From Serratia sp. AKBS12 (GTDB lineage Bacteria > Pseudomonadota > Gammaproteobacteria > Enterobacterales > Enterobacteriaceae), in the NCBI RefSeq assembly GCF_024793895.1, contig NZ_JANUSB010000015.1, positions 620,001 to 684,000 of the forward strand: DNA of 64,000 bases, read 5' to 3'. Within the stretch, counting starts at the first letter, position 1. Each line of letters begins with the position of its first letter. A program made the position numbers and the translations under genes. The notes under the pieces were generated by a model. That model saw only the letters and a list, made by a program, of their open reading frames with translations. It had not been told where the DNA came from and made no database searches. Below, piece by piece: positions 8,724-18,324 of this stretch.

Positions 8724-9920
8724 ATGTTCAAAAATATTCAATCTTCGGCTGCCGATCCGATTATGTCATTAATGGAAGCGTATTTGCAGGATGCCAATCC
8801 TCATAAAGTCAATTTGGGAATTGGCTTATATTATGACGAGTGGGGGAATATTCCGCTGATGCGGGCAGTACAGCAGGCGGAACGGCGACTGCTGGACGCG
8901 GGCCAGCCGCATGGCTACCCGCCGATCGAGGGCAGCGCGCCGTTTGCGCATCAGGTGCAGGCGTTGCTGCTGGGGGCCGACACCGTCGGCGACTCGCGCC
9001 ATTTGGCCACGGTACAGACCGTTGGTGGCTCCGGTGCGCTGAAGCTGGCGGCGGATTTTCTCAGCCACTATCTGTCACGGCGTGAAATCTGGGTATCGGA
9101 CCCGACCTGGGCCAACCACTGGGCAATTTTTGGCGGCGCAGGTTTACGGGTGAACGCCTACCCCTACTTTGATAACGACAGCGGCGAGCTGCGCTTTGCC
9201 GAGATGCTGGAGACGCTCGGCGCGTTGCCTGCCGGTACAGTGGTATTGCTGCATCCTTGTTGCCACAATCCAACCGGCACCGATCTCAGCCAGGCGCAGT
9301 GGCGAGCGACTATCGAGGTGATGCAGCAGCGTCGTCTGTTGCCGCTGTTTGACCTGGCCTATCAGGGATTTGGCGGCGGGCTGGAGGAAGATGGCTACGC
9401 ACTGCGCGAAACGTTGAAAACCGATCTGGACTTCCTCATTTGCAACTCGTTCTCCAAAAACGTGGCGCTGTACGGCCAACGGCTGGGGGCGTTGACGGTA
9501 TGCTGCCGCAACGCCGCTGACGCGGCCAACGTCAAGGGGGCGCTGAAGACGCTGATCCGCCGCAGCTATTCCTGCCCACCGACCCACGGCAGCCAGATTG
9601 TCGAAACGCTGCTGGCCGACCCCGCGCTGCGCCGCATGTGGCAAGACGAACTGGACGCCATGCGTCAACGCATCCGCCAGATGCGGCTGCAACTGGCCAG
9701 TGGGCTGGAGCGGGGTGGTTCTACGCTGGACTATCGCCGCATCCGTGATTGCCACGGCATGTTCAGCTATACCGGTTTGCAACCCCGGCAGCTTGACGAA
9801 CTGCGCCACCGCTACGCCATCTATCTGGTCGAGCCGGGCCGTATGTGCTTGCCAGGCCTGAACCCGGCCAATATTGACTATGTGACCAGCGCCATCCTTG
9901 ATGTTACCCGCAGCGCGTGA
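8724..9920 (+). CDS. Aromatic/aspartate-type aminotransferase (class I, PLP)
   Basis: The 398 residues follow AspC/TyrB closely. HNPTG is at 181-185, the PLP-contacting Asp210 and Tyr213 are in FDLAYQGF, and the Schiff-base Lys245 is in SFSKN. A C-terminal GRMCLPGLN carries the substrate-carboxylate Arg. The family transfers amino groups between aromatic or dicarboxylic amino acids and 2-oxoglutarate. Operon context with an arylformamidase-like hydrolase suggests kynurenine or tryptophan-like substrates. There are 61 bp after RidA. Most core catalytic residues are intact. Confidence 0.88.
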   Translation: MFKNIQSSAADPIMSLMEAYLQDANPHKVNLGIGLYYDEWGNIPLMRAVQQAERRLLDAGQPHGYPPIEGSAPFAHQVQALLLGADTVGDSRHLATVQTVGGSGALKLAADFLSHYLSRREIWVSDPTWANHWAIFGGAGLRVNAYPYFDNDSGELRFAEMLETLGALPAGTVVLLHPCCHNPTGTDLSQAQWRATIEVMQQRRLLPLFDLAYQGFGGGLEEDGYALRETLKTDLDFLICNSFSKNVALYGQRLGALTVCCRNAADAANVKGALKTLIRRSYSCPPTHGSQIVETLLADPALRRMWQDELDAMRQRIRQMRLQLASGLERGGSTLDYRRIRDCHGMFSYTGLQPRQLDELRHRYAIYLVEPGRMCLPGLNPANIDYVTSAILDVTRSA

Positions 9921-9933
9921 AAAAGGTAGGGCC

Positions 9934-11352
9934 ATGATGAAAGACCAGAAACGTTTTGATGCCATTGCCCAGCGGCAGGGCGGTTTGAAGCAGCAGCTTA
10001 CCGCCGCGCAAATGACCATGCTGGCGATTGGCGGTGCGATCGGTACCGGGCTGTTCCTCGGCAGCGCCTACGCCATCCAGATGGCAGGGCCGAGCGTGCT
10101 GTTGAGCTATTTTATTGGCGGTGTCATCGCGTTGCTGCTGATGGGCTGCCTGGCAGAAATGACCTCCGAACACCCAACGCCCGGTTCGTTCGGCGATTAT
10201 GCCGAATTTTATCTCAGCCCGATGTGCGGATTTCTCGTGCGCTATTCGTACTGGTCGTGCGTGGTGCTGGCGGTCGGCACCGAAGTCACCGCCATCGGGA
10301 TGTATATGCAGTTCTGGTTCCCAGCCACGCCGGTCTGGCCGTGGGTGCTGCTGTTTTCCGCTGCGGTGGTCGTGATTAACGTTATCGGCGTGAAGTGGTT
10401 CGGTCAGGTCGAATACGCTCTGTCGACCATCAAGGTGCTGGCGATCGCCGCCTTCATCGTGATTGGCATCGGCATTCTGGCGTTTTCCGCCAACCCTACC
10501 TTTGGCCTGCGCAATTTTACCGCCGGGGGCGGCTTCTTCCCGTTTGGCCTTACCGGCATGTGGTTTGCGGTTATCGTTTCAATTTTCAGCTATCTGAGCA
10601 TCGAGATGATCGCCGTTGCCGCCGGCGAAGCCCGCAACCCGGTAGTCGCGGTAAAATCGGCGTTCAAGGGCACCATTCTGCGGCTGTTTATCTTTTACAT
10701 GCTGTCTATCGCCCTGATGCTGGCGATCGTACCGTGGCGACAGTCGGGCACCTCGGAGAGCCCGTTCCTGGTGGCGATGAACGTGATACACCTGCCGGCG
10801 GCCGGCGGTATTTTCAACTTTATCGTGCTGATAGCCGCGCTGTCAGCGATGAACAGCCAACTGTATATCACCACTCGCATGATGTTTTCGCTGTCTCGTG
10901 CCGGGCAGGCTCCGGCGGCGCTCGGGCGGGTCAGCAAGCGCGGGATTCCGGTCAATGCGCTGGCGATGTCATGCATTGGCATCGTGGTGTCAATCGTGTT
11001 GAGCGTGGCTTACCCGGAAAAGTCCTTCGCCGCCATGATGTCGATCTCGGTGTACGGTGCCTGCTTTACCTGGCTGATGATTTTTGTCACCCACCTGTTT
11101 TTCCGCCGCCGCCATCGGCAAACGCACCTGAAGTTCCGCATGTGGGGCTTTCCGTATACTACATTGGCCGGGGCCGGGTTGATGACCGCGCTGATGGTTT
11201 CCACGGCGTTTACCGACTTCTTCCACATGACGCTGTGGTTTGGCATCCCGTTCACGCTGCTGCTGATTGCGGCCTACGTCTGCTACGCGCGTCAGGCGCC
11301 GCTGCCGGCGGCGTCGCCCGAGGTCTCGCGTGACGCTAACGGTACGCCATAG
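9934..11352 (+). CDS. APC-family amino acid permease
   Basis: The 472-residue membrane protein has about 12 hydrophobic segments and the amino acid-polyamine-organocation signature AIGGAIGTGLFLGSAYAIQMAGP at about residues 28-50. It belongs to the same branch as E. coli AroP, PheP, GabP and CycA. The ATG at 9934 follows AGGTAGGG by a few bases and starts 14 bp after the aminotransferase stop. As last gene of the operon it is expected to import the compound that the three enzymes process. Confidence 0.9.
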   Translation: MMKDQKRFDAIAQRQGGLKQQLTAAQMTMLAIGGAIGTGLFLGSAYAIQMAGPSVLLSYFIGGVIALLLMGCLAEMTSEHPTPGSFGDYAEFYLSPMCGFLVRYSYWSCVVLAVGTEVTAIGMYMQFWFPATPVWPWVLLFSAAVVVINVIGVKWFGQVEYALSTIKVLAIAAFIVIGIGILAFSANPTFGLRNFTAGGGFFPFGLTGMWFAVIVSIFSYLSIEMIAVAAGEARNPVVAVKSAFKGTILRLFIFYMLSIALMLAIVPWRQSGTSESPFLVAMNVIHLPAAGGIFNFIVLIAALSAMNSQLYITTRMMFSLSRAGQAPAALGRVSKRGIPVNALAMSCIGIVVSIVLSVAYPEKSFAAMMSISVYGACFTWLMIFVTHLFFRRRHRQTHLKFRMWGFPYTTLAGAGLMTALMVSTAFTDFFHMTLWFGIPFTLLLIAAYVCYARQAPLPAASPEVSRDANGTP

Positions 11353-11373
11353 CGGAACCGGTCAGCGCGCGGA

Positions 11374-11970
11374 TTACAATTGGCTCTTCGGCACCAGCGC
11401 GTCGCCGAAGGTCAGGCGTTGGCGGCCCGGCTCTTCTTCACTGAGCGGGGCTACTTCGCGCAAAGAGCGCTTGCAGCGGCCGACCAGATCCTGATACTCC
11501 CGCGTACCGGTGCGCTTCCAGCCTAGCTCTTGTTCGGTCAACTCGCGCACTACGCGCGCCGGGCTGCCCACCACCAGTTTATTGGCGGCGATGTCTGCGG
11601 CGGCCTTGATAAAGGAGCAGGCGCCGACGATGGTGTTTTCACCCACGATCGCGCCGTCCATCACTACCGCATTCATGCCGACCATGGCGTTACGGCCGAC
11701 GCGGCAACCGTGCAGAATAGCGCCGTGGCCAATATGGCCGTCCTGTTCCACCACCGTATCCTGTTGCGGAAAGCCATGCATTACGCAGTTGTCCTGAATA
11801 TTGGCACCGTCGTGCACCACGATACGGCCAAAATCGCCGCGCAGGCTGGCATTCGGGCCGATATAGACGTTTTTGCCGACGATCACGTCGCCAATCAGCA
11901 CCGCTGTAGGGTGAACATAACTGCTGGGATCGACGACCGGCGTCAAACCGTCAATTTGATACACAGGCAT
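11374..11970 (-). CDS. paaY: PaaY, phenylacetate pathway hexapeptide-repeat thioesterase
   Basis: The 198-residue protein is a left-handed beta-helix built of hexapeptide repeats ([40 protein letters not shown]) with the gamma-carbonic anhydrase-like His set (the [10 protein letters not shown] and GHGAILHG segments). PaaY acts as a thioesterase that hydrolyses dead-end CoA esters arising in phenylacetate breakdown. It lies 12 bp downstream of paaX, as in E. coli. Confidence 0.95.
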   Translation of the reverse strand: MPVYQIDGLTPVVDPSSYVHPTAVLIGDVIVGKNVYIGPNASLRGDFGRIVVHDGANIQDNCVMHGFPQQDTVVEQDGHIGHGAILHGCRVGRNAMVGMNAVVMDGAIVGENTIVGACSFIKAAADIAANKLVVGSPARVVRELTEQELGWKRTGTREYQDLVGRCKRSLREVAPLSEEEPGRQRLTFGDALVPKSQL

Positions 11971-11982
11971 GGCTAAAGCTCC

Positions 11983-12924
11983 TTAAAGCGTAACGTTATC
12001 GCGCGGCAAGCCGCCAAAGCGACGGTAATAACCTGCGCCGGGGGCCGGCAGGGCACCGATGGTAGTTTCCGCCAGTGCGCTGACATAGTCGGTGGCGGCA
12101 CGGTCGACGCGCTGATAAATATTGATGCACAGGTTGCGGGCGATCTGGCCTTCCCACTGGGTTGGCAGTAATGCATCGGGCAACAGCGGGTCTTTCAGCA
12201 CCACGCGACGGAAGAAATGAATCAATAATAGCTTAATCTGAAAGCATCGCTGCGGTGTCAGCACGCTATCGTCGGCGTCGCGCAACAGCGCCATCAGCGG
12301 CCGGAAAGAGACGATAAACTCATGATAATGGCCCGCCACCGCATCCAGCGACCAGCAGTCGGCCACCAGTTGGCGCAGCTGGTGCGCCGAACGGTCATAG
12401 GGATAATCGGCGCGGAAGTAAATCACCCGTTCGCTGGCGTTCAGCTCGCCAAGCAGCGCCGGGACGTCGGTTTGCGCGTGGGTCGGCGCGGCCATCAGGT
12501 TGTTGGCAATCTGGCCAAAACCCAGCCAGCCCAGTTCCTTGCGCAGCCGTGCGCGTTCGCTTTTATCTGCCGTTTCCAACAACAGCAGTTCCCATTTTCC
12601 GTCCCATTCGGGCTGTTCGCTAAGGTATATCTTTGATTCGGCGTGGCGAAACTGGCGCATACCCTGATCGGTAACGCGGTAATAGCTGCGTCGGCCAATC
12701 TTTTCCACATCCAGCCAGCCCTCTTTTTGCAGACGGAACACCGAGGTGCGTACGAAACGATCGCCAAAACCCAGCGATTCCAGCAGTGCGCTCAGACTGC
12801 CGAGCCACAGTTCGCCGCCACGGTGGCTGAGTGCATCACCATATAATGAAATGATCAGTGAGGTGCCGCTGATGGGTTGGGCGTCGAGAGCCTGATGGAT
12901 AAATTCATCCAGTTTATGTTCCAT
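11983..12924 (-). CDS. paaX: PaaX, phenylacetyl-CoA-responsive repressor
   Basis: The 313-residue regulator matches E. coli PaaX throughout: SGTSLIISLYGDALSHRGGE near residue 19, the winged-helix region FGDRFVRTSVFRLQKEGWL near 52-72, and FRRVVLKDPLLPDALLP in the C-terminal half. PaaX represses the paa promoters and is released by phenylacetyl-CoA. The ATG at 12924 has GGGA upstream and fits the E. coli start (M-x-KLDxFI); a TTG seven codons earlier is less likely. It is read separately from paaK, across a strong hairpin. Confidence 0.96.
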   Translation of the reverse strand: MEHKLDEFIHQALDAQPISGTSLIISLYGDALSHRGGELWLGSLSALLESLGFGDRFVRTSVFRLQKEGWLDVEKIGRRSYYRVTDQGMRQFRHAESKIYLSEQPEWDGKWELLLLETADKSERARLRKELGWLGFGQIANNLMAAPTHAQTDVPALLGELNASERVIYFRADYPYDRSAHQLRQLVADCWSLDAVAGHYHEFIVSFRPLMALLRDADDSVLTPQRCFQIKLLLIHFFRRVVLKDPLLPDALLPTQWEGQIARNLCINIYQRVDRAATDYVSALAETTIGALPAPGAGYYRRFGGLPRDNVTL

Positions 12925-12985
12925 ATTTTCCCACGGGTTAGCCAACGGTGAAGCACAACATTAGCATAAAGCCGGGCCGCGGCAA

Positions 12986-13023
12986 CCGCTTCCCCTTGCC
13001 ACCACGGCGGCAAGGGGAAGCGG
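12986..13023. terminator. 15-bp perfect hairpin between paaK and paaX
   Basis: CCGCTTCCCCTTGCC (12986-13000) and its exact complement (13009-13023) enclose an 8-base loop. There is no T-run on either strand, so it is not a textbook intrinsic terminator. It could stop 3' exonucleases after paaK or partly separate paaX from the catabolic operon. Confidence 0.5.
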
Positions 13024-13027
13024 CCTG

Positions 13028-14335
13028 TCAGCGTGGTCGCAGATCGACCACCCGTTGGGCTTTGCCTTCCGAACGCGGGATATCCCCGCAGTTGGCGATG
13101 CTGACATCGGTGCTGACGCCGATAATCGACTTGATGTGGTGGCGCAGCTGATGGCAGATATCGCAGCGTTGCTGATGGCTCAGGCTGAGCGCCGTCTCCT
13201 TCAGCTCGACGCGCACCGCCAGCGTATCAAGGTGCCCGGCGCGGCTCACCTGCAGCTGGTAATGCGGCGATAGATGTTCGAACTGCATAATCTGTTCTTC
13301 CACCTGTGACGGGAACACGTTCACGCCGCGAATAATCAGCATGTCATCCGAGCGGCCGGTAATTTTGCCCATGCGCCGCATCTGGCGGGCATCACCCGGC
13401 ATCAGGCGGGTAAGATCGCGGGTACGATAGCGGATCACCGGCAACGCCTCTTTGCTCAGGGTGGTGAACACCAGTTCGCCGTGCTGGCCGTCTGGCAGGC
13501 AGTTGCCATTATCCGGATCGATGATTTCCGGCAGGAAGTGATCTTCCCAAATGGTCGGTCCGCCGCCGCTTTCCGCACATTCCATTGCCACACCGGGCCC
13601 CATCACCTCCGACAGGCCGTAGATATCCAGCGCTTTGATCCCCAGCCGGTTTTCAATTTCATGGCGCAGTGATTCGGTCCAGGGTTCGGCGCCGAAGATG
13701 CCGATGCGCAGCGAACACCCCCGCGCGTCGCCGCCCAGTTTGCGTTCCAGCTCGTCAATCAGCGTCAGGCAATAGGACGGCGTAACCATGATTACGTCGG
13801 GTTTGAAATCCAGGATCAACTGCGCCTGTTTTTCGGTCTGACCGCCGGACATCGGGATCACCGTGGCGCCCAGCCGTTCGGCGCCATAATGCGCCCCCAG
13901 GCCGCCGGTAAACAGCCCGTAGCCGTAGGCGACGTGCACCTTGTCCCGTGCCGTGGCGCCCGCGGCCCGTAGGCTGCGAGCGACGATATCAGCCCAGTTG
14001 TCGATGTCGCGCTGGGTGTAGCCGACCACCGTTGGCCGGCCGGTGGTGCCCGAGGAAGCGTGAATGCGAACTATCTGTTCCATCGGCACCGCAAAGGTAT
14101 CGAACGGATAATTGTCGCGCAGATCCTGTTTGGTGGTGTAGGGGAACAGTGCAATATCGCCAAGCTGTTGCAGATCGTTCGGGTGGACGCCGGCCTGATC
14201 GAACTTGCGTCGATACATTGGCACGTTTTCATAGGCGTGCTGCAGGGTCCACTTCAGACGTTGCAGCTGCAGCGCTTCGATCTCATCGCGCGAGGCGAAC
14301 TCGATCGCGTCCAGGGGCTGGGGATTGATTGTCAT
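13028..14335 (-). CDS. paaK: PaaK, phenylacetate-CoA ligase
   Basis: The 435-residue adenylate-forming enzyme activates phenylacetate with ATP and CoA, the first step of the pathway. The phosphate-binding loop HASSGTTGRPTVVGYT lies near residues 91-106, YGLSEVMGPGVAMEC near 240, and GRSDDMLIIRGVNVFPSQVE near 328. TGAGG precedes the ATG. It is the last gene of the catabolic run, 17 bp after paaJ, followed by the hairpin at 12986-13023. Confidence 0.97.
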   Translation of the reverse strand: MTINPQPLDAIEFASRDEIEALQLQRLKWTLQHAYENVPMYRRKFDQAGVHPNDLQQLGDIALFPYTTKQDLRDNYPFDTFAVPMEQIVRIHASSGTTGRPTVVGYTQRDIDNWADIVARSLRAAGATARDKVHVAYGYGLFTGGLGAHYGAERLGATVIPMSGGQTEKQAQLILDFKPDVIMVTPSYCLTLIDELERKLGGDARGCSLRIGIFGAEPWTESLRHEIENRLGIKALDIYGLSEVMGPGVAMECAESGGGPTIWEDHFLPEIIDPDNGNCLPDGQHGELVFTTLSKEALPVIRYRTRDLTRLMPGDARQMRRMGKITGRSDDMLIIRGVNVFPSQVEEQIMQFEHLSPHYQLQVSRAGHLDTLAVRVELKETALSLSHQQRCDICHQLRHHIKSIIGVSTDVSIANCGDIPRSEGKAQRVVDLRPR

Positions 14336-14352
14336 TGTTGTTGCCTCAATCT

Positions 14353-15558
14353 TTAGACACGCTCAATAATCATGGCGATGCCCTGGCCTACGCCGATGCA
14401 CATGGTGCACAACGCGTAGCGACCGGCTCGCCGTTCCAGTTCAAACATCGCGGCCAGCGCCAGACGCGCGCCGCTCATGCCCAACGGATGACCGAGGGCG
14501 ATGGCGCCGCCGTTGGGGTTTACCTGCTCGGCGTCGTCCGGCAGGCCGAGCTGGCGCAGTACCGCCAGGGCCTGAGCGGCGAACGCTTCGTTGAGTTCAA
14601 TTACGTCCATTTGCGCCAGGCTCAGCCCGGCGATTTCCAAGACCTTGCGCGTCGCCGGCAGCGGACCGATACCCATCAGGCGTGGTTCGACGCCGCAGGT
14701 GGCGGTGGCGACAATGCGCGCGCGCGGCGTCAGCCCCTGCTGTATGGCCATCGCCTCGGAGGCTACCAGCAGTGCCGCCGCGCCGTCGTTAAGGCCAGAG
14801 GCGTTGCCGGCGGTCACGCTGCCAGGCTGGCGAAACGGTGTTTTCAGCGCCTGCAGCTGCACCAGAGTGGTGTCTGCGCGTGGGTGCTGGTCCTGGTCAA
14901 AAAGGCTTAGCGCGCCTTTTTTGTCGCTGATGCTCACCGGTACGATTTGCTGGGCCAGTATGCCGGCGGCCTGCGCGCGAGCGGTGCGCTGCTGGCTACG
15001 CAACGCAAAGGCATCCTGATCGGCGCGGCTGATGGAGAACTGCGCCGCGACGTTTTCGGCGGTTTCCGGCATGGAGTCGGTGCCGAACCGCTGCTGCATC
15101 AACGGGTTGACGAAACGCCAGCCGAGCGTGGTGTCATACAGCTGCGCCTGGCGGCTGAAGGCGCTGTCGGCCTTGCCCATCACCAGCGGCGCACGGGTCA
15201 TCGATTCGGCGCCGCCGGCCATCACCAGTCCGGCTTCGCCGGATTTGATACTGCGTGCCGCCATTGCCAGCGCATCCAGCCCGGAGCCGCACAGGCGGTT
15301 GACGGTGGTACCGGAAACGCTTTGTGGCAATCCGGCCAGCAGTGCCGCCATGCGCGCCAGATTGCGGTTGTCTTCGCCGGCCTGATTGGCGCAGCCGAGG
15401 ATCACGTCGTCAACCCGCGCCCAGTCCAACCGGGGGTAACGCTCCATCAAGGCGCGCAGCGGCAGCGCGGCCAGATCGTCGGCGCGTACCGTCGCCAACG
15501 CGCCGCCGTAGCGGCCAATCGGCGTGCGCACGCCATCACAGATAAACGCCTGACTCAT
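14353..15558 (-). CDS. paaJ: PaaJ, 3-oxoadipyl-CoA/3-oxo-5,6-dehydrosuberyl-CoA thiolase
   Basis: The 401-residue thiolase carries the acyl-accepting Cys90 in [11 protein letters not shown], the His in [17 protein letters not shown] and the second Cys in [10 protein letters not shown] near the C-terminus. It performs the two thiolytic cleavages that release acetyl-CoA and finally succinyl-CoA. Its start overlaps the paaI stop by 4 bp, which indicates translational coupling. Confidence 0.96.
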   Translation of the reverse strand: MSQAFICDGVRTPIGRYGGALATVRADDLAALPLRALMERYPRLDWARVDDVILGCANQAGEDNRNLARMAALLAGLPQSVSGTTVNRLCGSGLDALAMAARSIKSGEAGLVMAGGAESMTRAPLVMGKADSAFSRQAQLYDTTLGWRFVNPLMQQRFGTDSMPETAENVAAQFSISRADQDAFALRSQQRTARAQAAGILAQQIVPVSISDKKGALSLFDQDQHPRADTTLVQLQALKTPFRQPGSVTAGNASGLNDGAAALLVASEAMAIQQGLTPRARIVATATCGVEPRLMGIGPLPATRKVLEIAGLSLAQMDVIELNEAFAAQALAVLRQLGLPDDAEQVNPNGGAIALGHPLGMSGARLALAAMFELERRAGRYALCTMCIGVGQGIAMIIERV

Positions 15559-15995
15559 GATTGTTCCTCCAGAATGCGATGGCCAAGGCGATGTGCGCGA
15601 CCGCGGAACCAGGCGACGGTTTTGCCCCGCTGGTTGACGATCTGCACGTCGTACAGGCCGCCGGTTTGGCCTTGATGGCGCACTTCGGCGCAGGCGGTCA
15701 GCCGGTCACCGGCCAGCGCCGGGCGGATAAAGTCAATGCTGCAACCGGCGGCGACCGCCGCCAGCCCCTGGCTATTGCAGGCGTAGGCAAATGCGGTATC
15801 GGCCAGGCTGAACAGCTGACCACCGTGACAGGTCTGATGGCCGTTGAGCATCTGTGGGCCGACCACCATACTGACCTGGGCAAAGCCGCAATCAACGGCG
15901 TCTAGCGTCATGCCCATCGCTTGCGCGCAGGTATCCTGTTGGTACATGTGTTCGGCACAGCGTTGTGCCAGATCGCGGGGAGTCATGGCGTTCAT
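15555..15995 (-). CDS. paaI: PaaI, hydroxyphenylacetyl-CoA thioesterase
   Basis: The 146-residue hot-dog fold protein has the family core [20 protein letters not shown] (residues 51-70), with catalytic Asp66. It rescues CoA from aberrant ring-hydroxylated phenylacetyl-CoA. It overlaps both neighbours by 4 bp (paaH stop and paaJ start). An internal in-frame ATG three codons in is possible but needless. Confidence 0.95.
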   Translation of the reverse strand: MNAMTPRDLAQRCAEHMYQQDTCAQAMGMTLDAVDCGFAQVSMVVGPQMLNGHQTCHGGQLFSLADTAFAYACNSQGLAAVAAGCSIDFIRPALAGDRLTACAEVRHQGQTGGLYDVQIVNQRGKTVAWFRGRAHRLGHRILEEQS

Positions 15996-17527
15996 TGGCT
16001 TTCTCCTGACGGCAGAGCGGCGTGTTGAGTGGCAAGGTGGCGAAGCAACGGCATTGGCCGGTAGCGTGGCTCAAGATAGAAACGGTGCAGGTTTTCCAGC
16101 GTCGCCAGTATCTGCGGCCAGCCGAGCGCGGCACCCCAGGCCAGCGGTCCGCGCGGGTAGTTGACACCGAACAGCATGGCGTTGTCGGTATCGGCGGCGC
16201 TGGCTACACCCTTGTTCACCACGTCAAGCGCCTCGTTGGCCAGCATTGCGACGGTGCGCATCACCAGTAGTCCAGGATAATCCGGTAGGTCGATAACACG
16301 CTTGCCCAGCGTTTGCAGCAGGTGAATCACTTTGGCGTTGTCCTGCGGACGGTTCTGTGGCGCGCTGGCCAGGGTGAAAGTCGGCGCGTGCCGGTAATTG
16401 GCGGACAGATCGAACAGCACCACCGGCGTGCCGAGCCGTTCTGCCATCTGGCCCGCAGTTTTACCATTTGTTAACATAAATGTAACTTCATCAACCGTAG
16501 CAAACGGGCTGGTCTGGCCGGGTTGTTTGACCGCGTCCGCATTTTCCTGCAGCAGGGCAGCCAGCTCCGGCAGCGACGACCAGTCGCCATGCAGCGTTAC
16601 CCGGGGTAGCGACGCGGCGCCTACCGGCTCGGCATATCGTGCTGCCGGATTGAGACTTTCATCATCGTAGCGATAAAAACCGCGCCCGCTTTTACGTCCC
16701 AGATGTCCGGCGCTGACCCGCTCCTGTTGCAGCAGCGAAGGGCTGAAGCGGCCGTCATGAAAGAACGCCTGAAATACCGATTGGGTAACGGCAAAGTTGA
16801 CGTCCTGGCCAATCAGATCGGTGAGTTGCAACGGCCCCATGGCAAAGCCACCGGCGTCACGCATGGCAGCGTCCAGCGTCGCCACGCCGGCAATCTGCTC
16901 CTCTAATGCCCGCAGCGTTTCGGCGTAGAACGGTCGGGCGACGCGATTGACGATAAACCCCGGCGTCGAGCGACACTGCACCGGCTGTTTGCCCCAGTGT
17001 CGCGCCAACGTGTCGAGCCGGCGCAGGGTAGTGGCATCGGTCTCCAGACCGGCGACGATTTCCACCAGCTTCATCAGCGGCGCCGGGTTGAAGAAATGCA
17101 TGCCGGCCATGCGCTGCGGATGGCGTAGCACGCTGGCGATGGCGGTGATGGACAACGAGGAGGTATTACTGGCAAACAGCGTGTCGTGGGTGCAGATCGT
17201 TTCCAGATCGCGGAACAGGCTTTGCTTGATCTCCAGCTGTTCCGCCACCGCTTCGATCACCAACCCGCAGTCGGCCAGTTGGTCGAGCGAGGTGGCAATG
17301 CTGATATTGGCCAGCAGCCGTTCACTGTCGGTGCGTTGCGCCTTGCCGGCCTCCACTCGGCGGCGCAGGCGTTGGCCTAACGTCTCCAGCGCCCGCACCG
17401 CTGCGGGCTGGGCAATATCAAACAGTTTGACCGGATGCCCGGCGGAGGCGGCCAGTTGGGCGATACCAATGCCCATGGTACCGGCGCCAATTACTGCCAG
17501 TGGCCGGTGAAGCAGGGGAGCGTTCAT
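15992..17527 (-). CDS. paaH: PaaH, 3-hydroxyadipyl-CoA dehydrogenase
   Basis: The 511-residue protein has an N-terminal Rossmann domain (GAGTMGIGIA at residues 15-24) and the 3-hydroxyacyl-CoA dehydrogenase signature GMHFFNPAPLMKLVEIV near 140-156. A second copy of the C-terminal helical domain ends the protein. It oxidises 3-hydroxyadipyl-CoA with NAD+. It is longer than E. coli PaaH (475 residues, from memory), with extra sequence mainly in the middle (320-400). Confidence 0.95.
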   Translation of the reverse strand: MNAPLLHRPLAVIGAGTMGIGIAQLAASAGHPVKLFDIAQPAAVRALETLGQRLRRRVEAGKAQRTDSERLLANISIATSLDQLADCGLVIEAVAEQLEIKQSLFRDLETICTHDTLFASNTSSLSITAIASVLRHPQRMAGMHFFNPAPLMKLVEIVAGLETDATTLRRLDTLARHWGKQPVQCRSTPGFIVNRVARPFYAETLRALEEQIAGVATLDAAMRDAGGFAMGPLQLTDLIGQDVNFAVTQSVFQAFFHDGRFSPSLLQQERVSAGHLGRKSGRGFYRYDDESLNPAARYAEPVGAASLPRVTLHGDWSSLPELAALLQENADAVKQPGQTSPFATVDEVTFMLTNGKTAGQMAERLGTPVVLFDLSANYRHAPTFTLASAPQNRPQDNAKVIHLLQTLGKRVIDLPDYPGLLVMRTVAMLANEALDVVNKGVASAADTDNAMLFGVNYPRGPLAWGAALGWPQILATLENLHRFYLEPRYRPMPLLRHLATQHAALPSGESQ

Positions 17528-17529
17528 GT

Positions 17530-18321
17530 TTATTTCCCGCTGAACGAAGGTGGACGTTTGGCGAAAAAGGCGCTGACGCCTTCGCGATAGTCGTCGCTAC
17601 GGCCGCCAAGGCGTTGCAGATCGCGCTCCAGGTCGAGCTGCTGATCGAGCGTATTGGTCGCTGCACTGTATATGGCCTTTTTGATCAGGCCCAGCCCATA
17701 GGTCGGCTGGCTTGCCAGATGCCGCGCCAGCGCTTGCGTGCGTTCGGCCAACTGTGCGCCGTCTACCACCTGCCAGATCAAGCCCCATTCCAGCGCCTGG
17801 CGCGCGTCAATCCTGTCGCCCAGCAGAGCCATGCCCATGGCGCGCGCATGGCCGGCCAGTCGTGGCAGGAACCAGCTACCGCCGGAATCCGGCACCAGTC
17901 CCAGTTTGCAGAATGACTGGATAAAACTGGCGTTGTCGGCGGCGATCACGATGTCACAGGCCATCGCCAGTGCAGCGCCGGCACCGGCCGCTACGCCGTT
18001 GACGCCACAGATCACCGGCTTGGGCAACGTGGTCAGCCGGCGGATCAGCGGGTTATAAAAGCGCTCGACCGACAGGCCGAGATCCGGCGCCTGCCGATCG
18101 GCGGTCACCGTGCGATCGTTCAGATCCTGCCCGGCGCAGAAACCGCGGCCGGCGCCGGTAATCACTACGCAGCGCACCGTATCATCGCGCTCGGCGACGG
18201 TCAGCGCTTCTGCCAGTTGATGGTGCATTTCATCATTGAAGCTGTTCAGCCGCTCCGCGCGGTTCAGGGTAATGGTCAACACCCCGGCGTCGAGCTGGCT
18301 TAAAATCAGTGCGTTATCCAT
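17530..18321 (-). CDS. paaG: PaaG, 1,2-epoxyphenylacetyl-CoA isomerase
   Basis: This 263-residue crotonase-fold enzyme turns ring-1,2-epoxyphenylacetyl-CoA into the oxepin form. The oxyanion segments GRGFCAGQDLND (about 59-70) and CGVNGVAAGAGAALAMACD (about 104-122) are present, followed by FIQSFCKLGLVPDSGGSWFLPRL with the catalytic-region Asp. It lies between paaF and paaH with 2-3 bp gaps. Confidence 0.95.
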   Translation of the reverse strand: MDNALILSQLDAGVLTITLNRAERLNSFNDEMHHQLAEALTVAERDDTVRCVVITGAGRGFCAGQDLNDRTVTADRQAPDLGLSVERFYNPLIRRLTTLPKPVICGVNGVAAGAGAALAMACDIVIAADNASFIQSFCKLGLVPDSGGSWFLPRLAGHARAMGMALLGDRIDARQALEWGLIWQVVDGAQLAERTQALARHLASQPTYGLGLIKKAIYSAATNTLDQQLDLERDLQRLGGRSDDYREGVSAFFAKRPPSFSGK

Positions 18322-18324
18322 AAA

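Noticed and set aside
10395..11333. 312-codon plus-strand frame inside the permease gene
   Set aside because: It lies in another frame of a clear 12-helix permease and has shadow-type composition (many Arg, Gly, His) with no motif.
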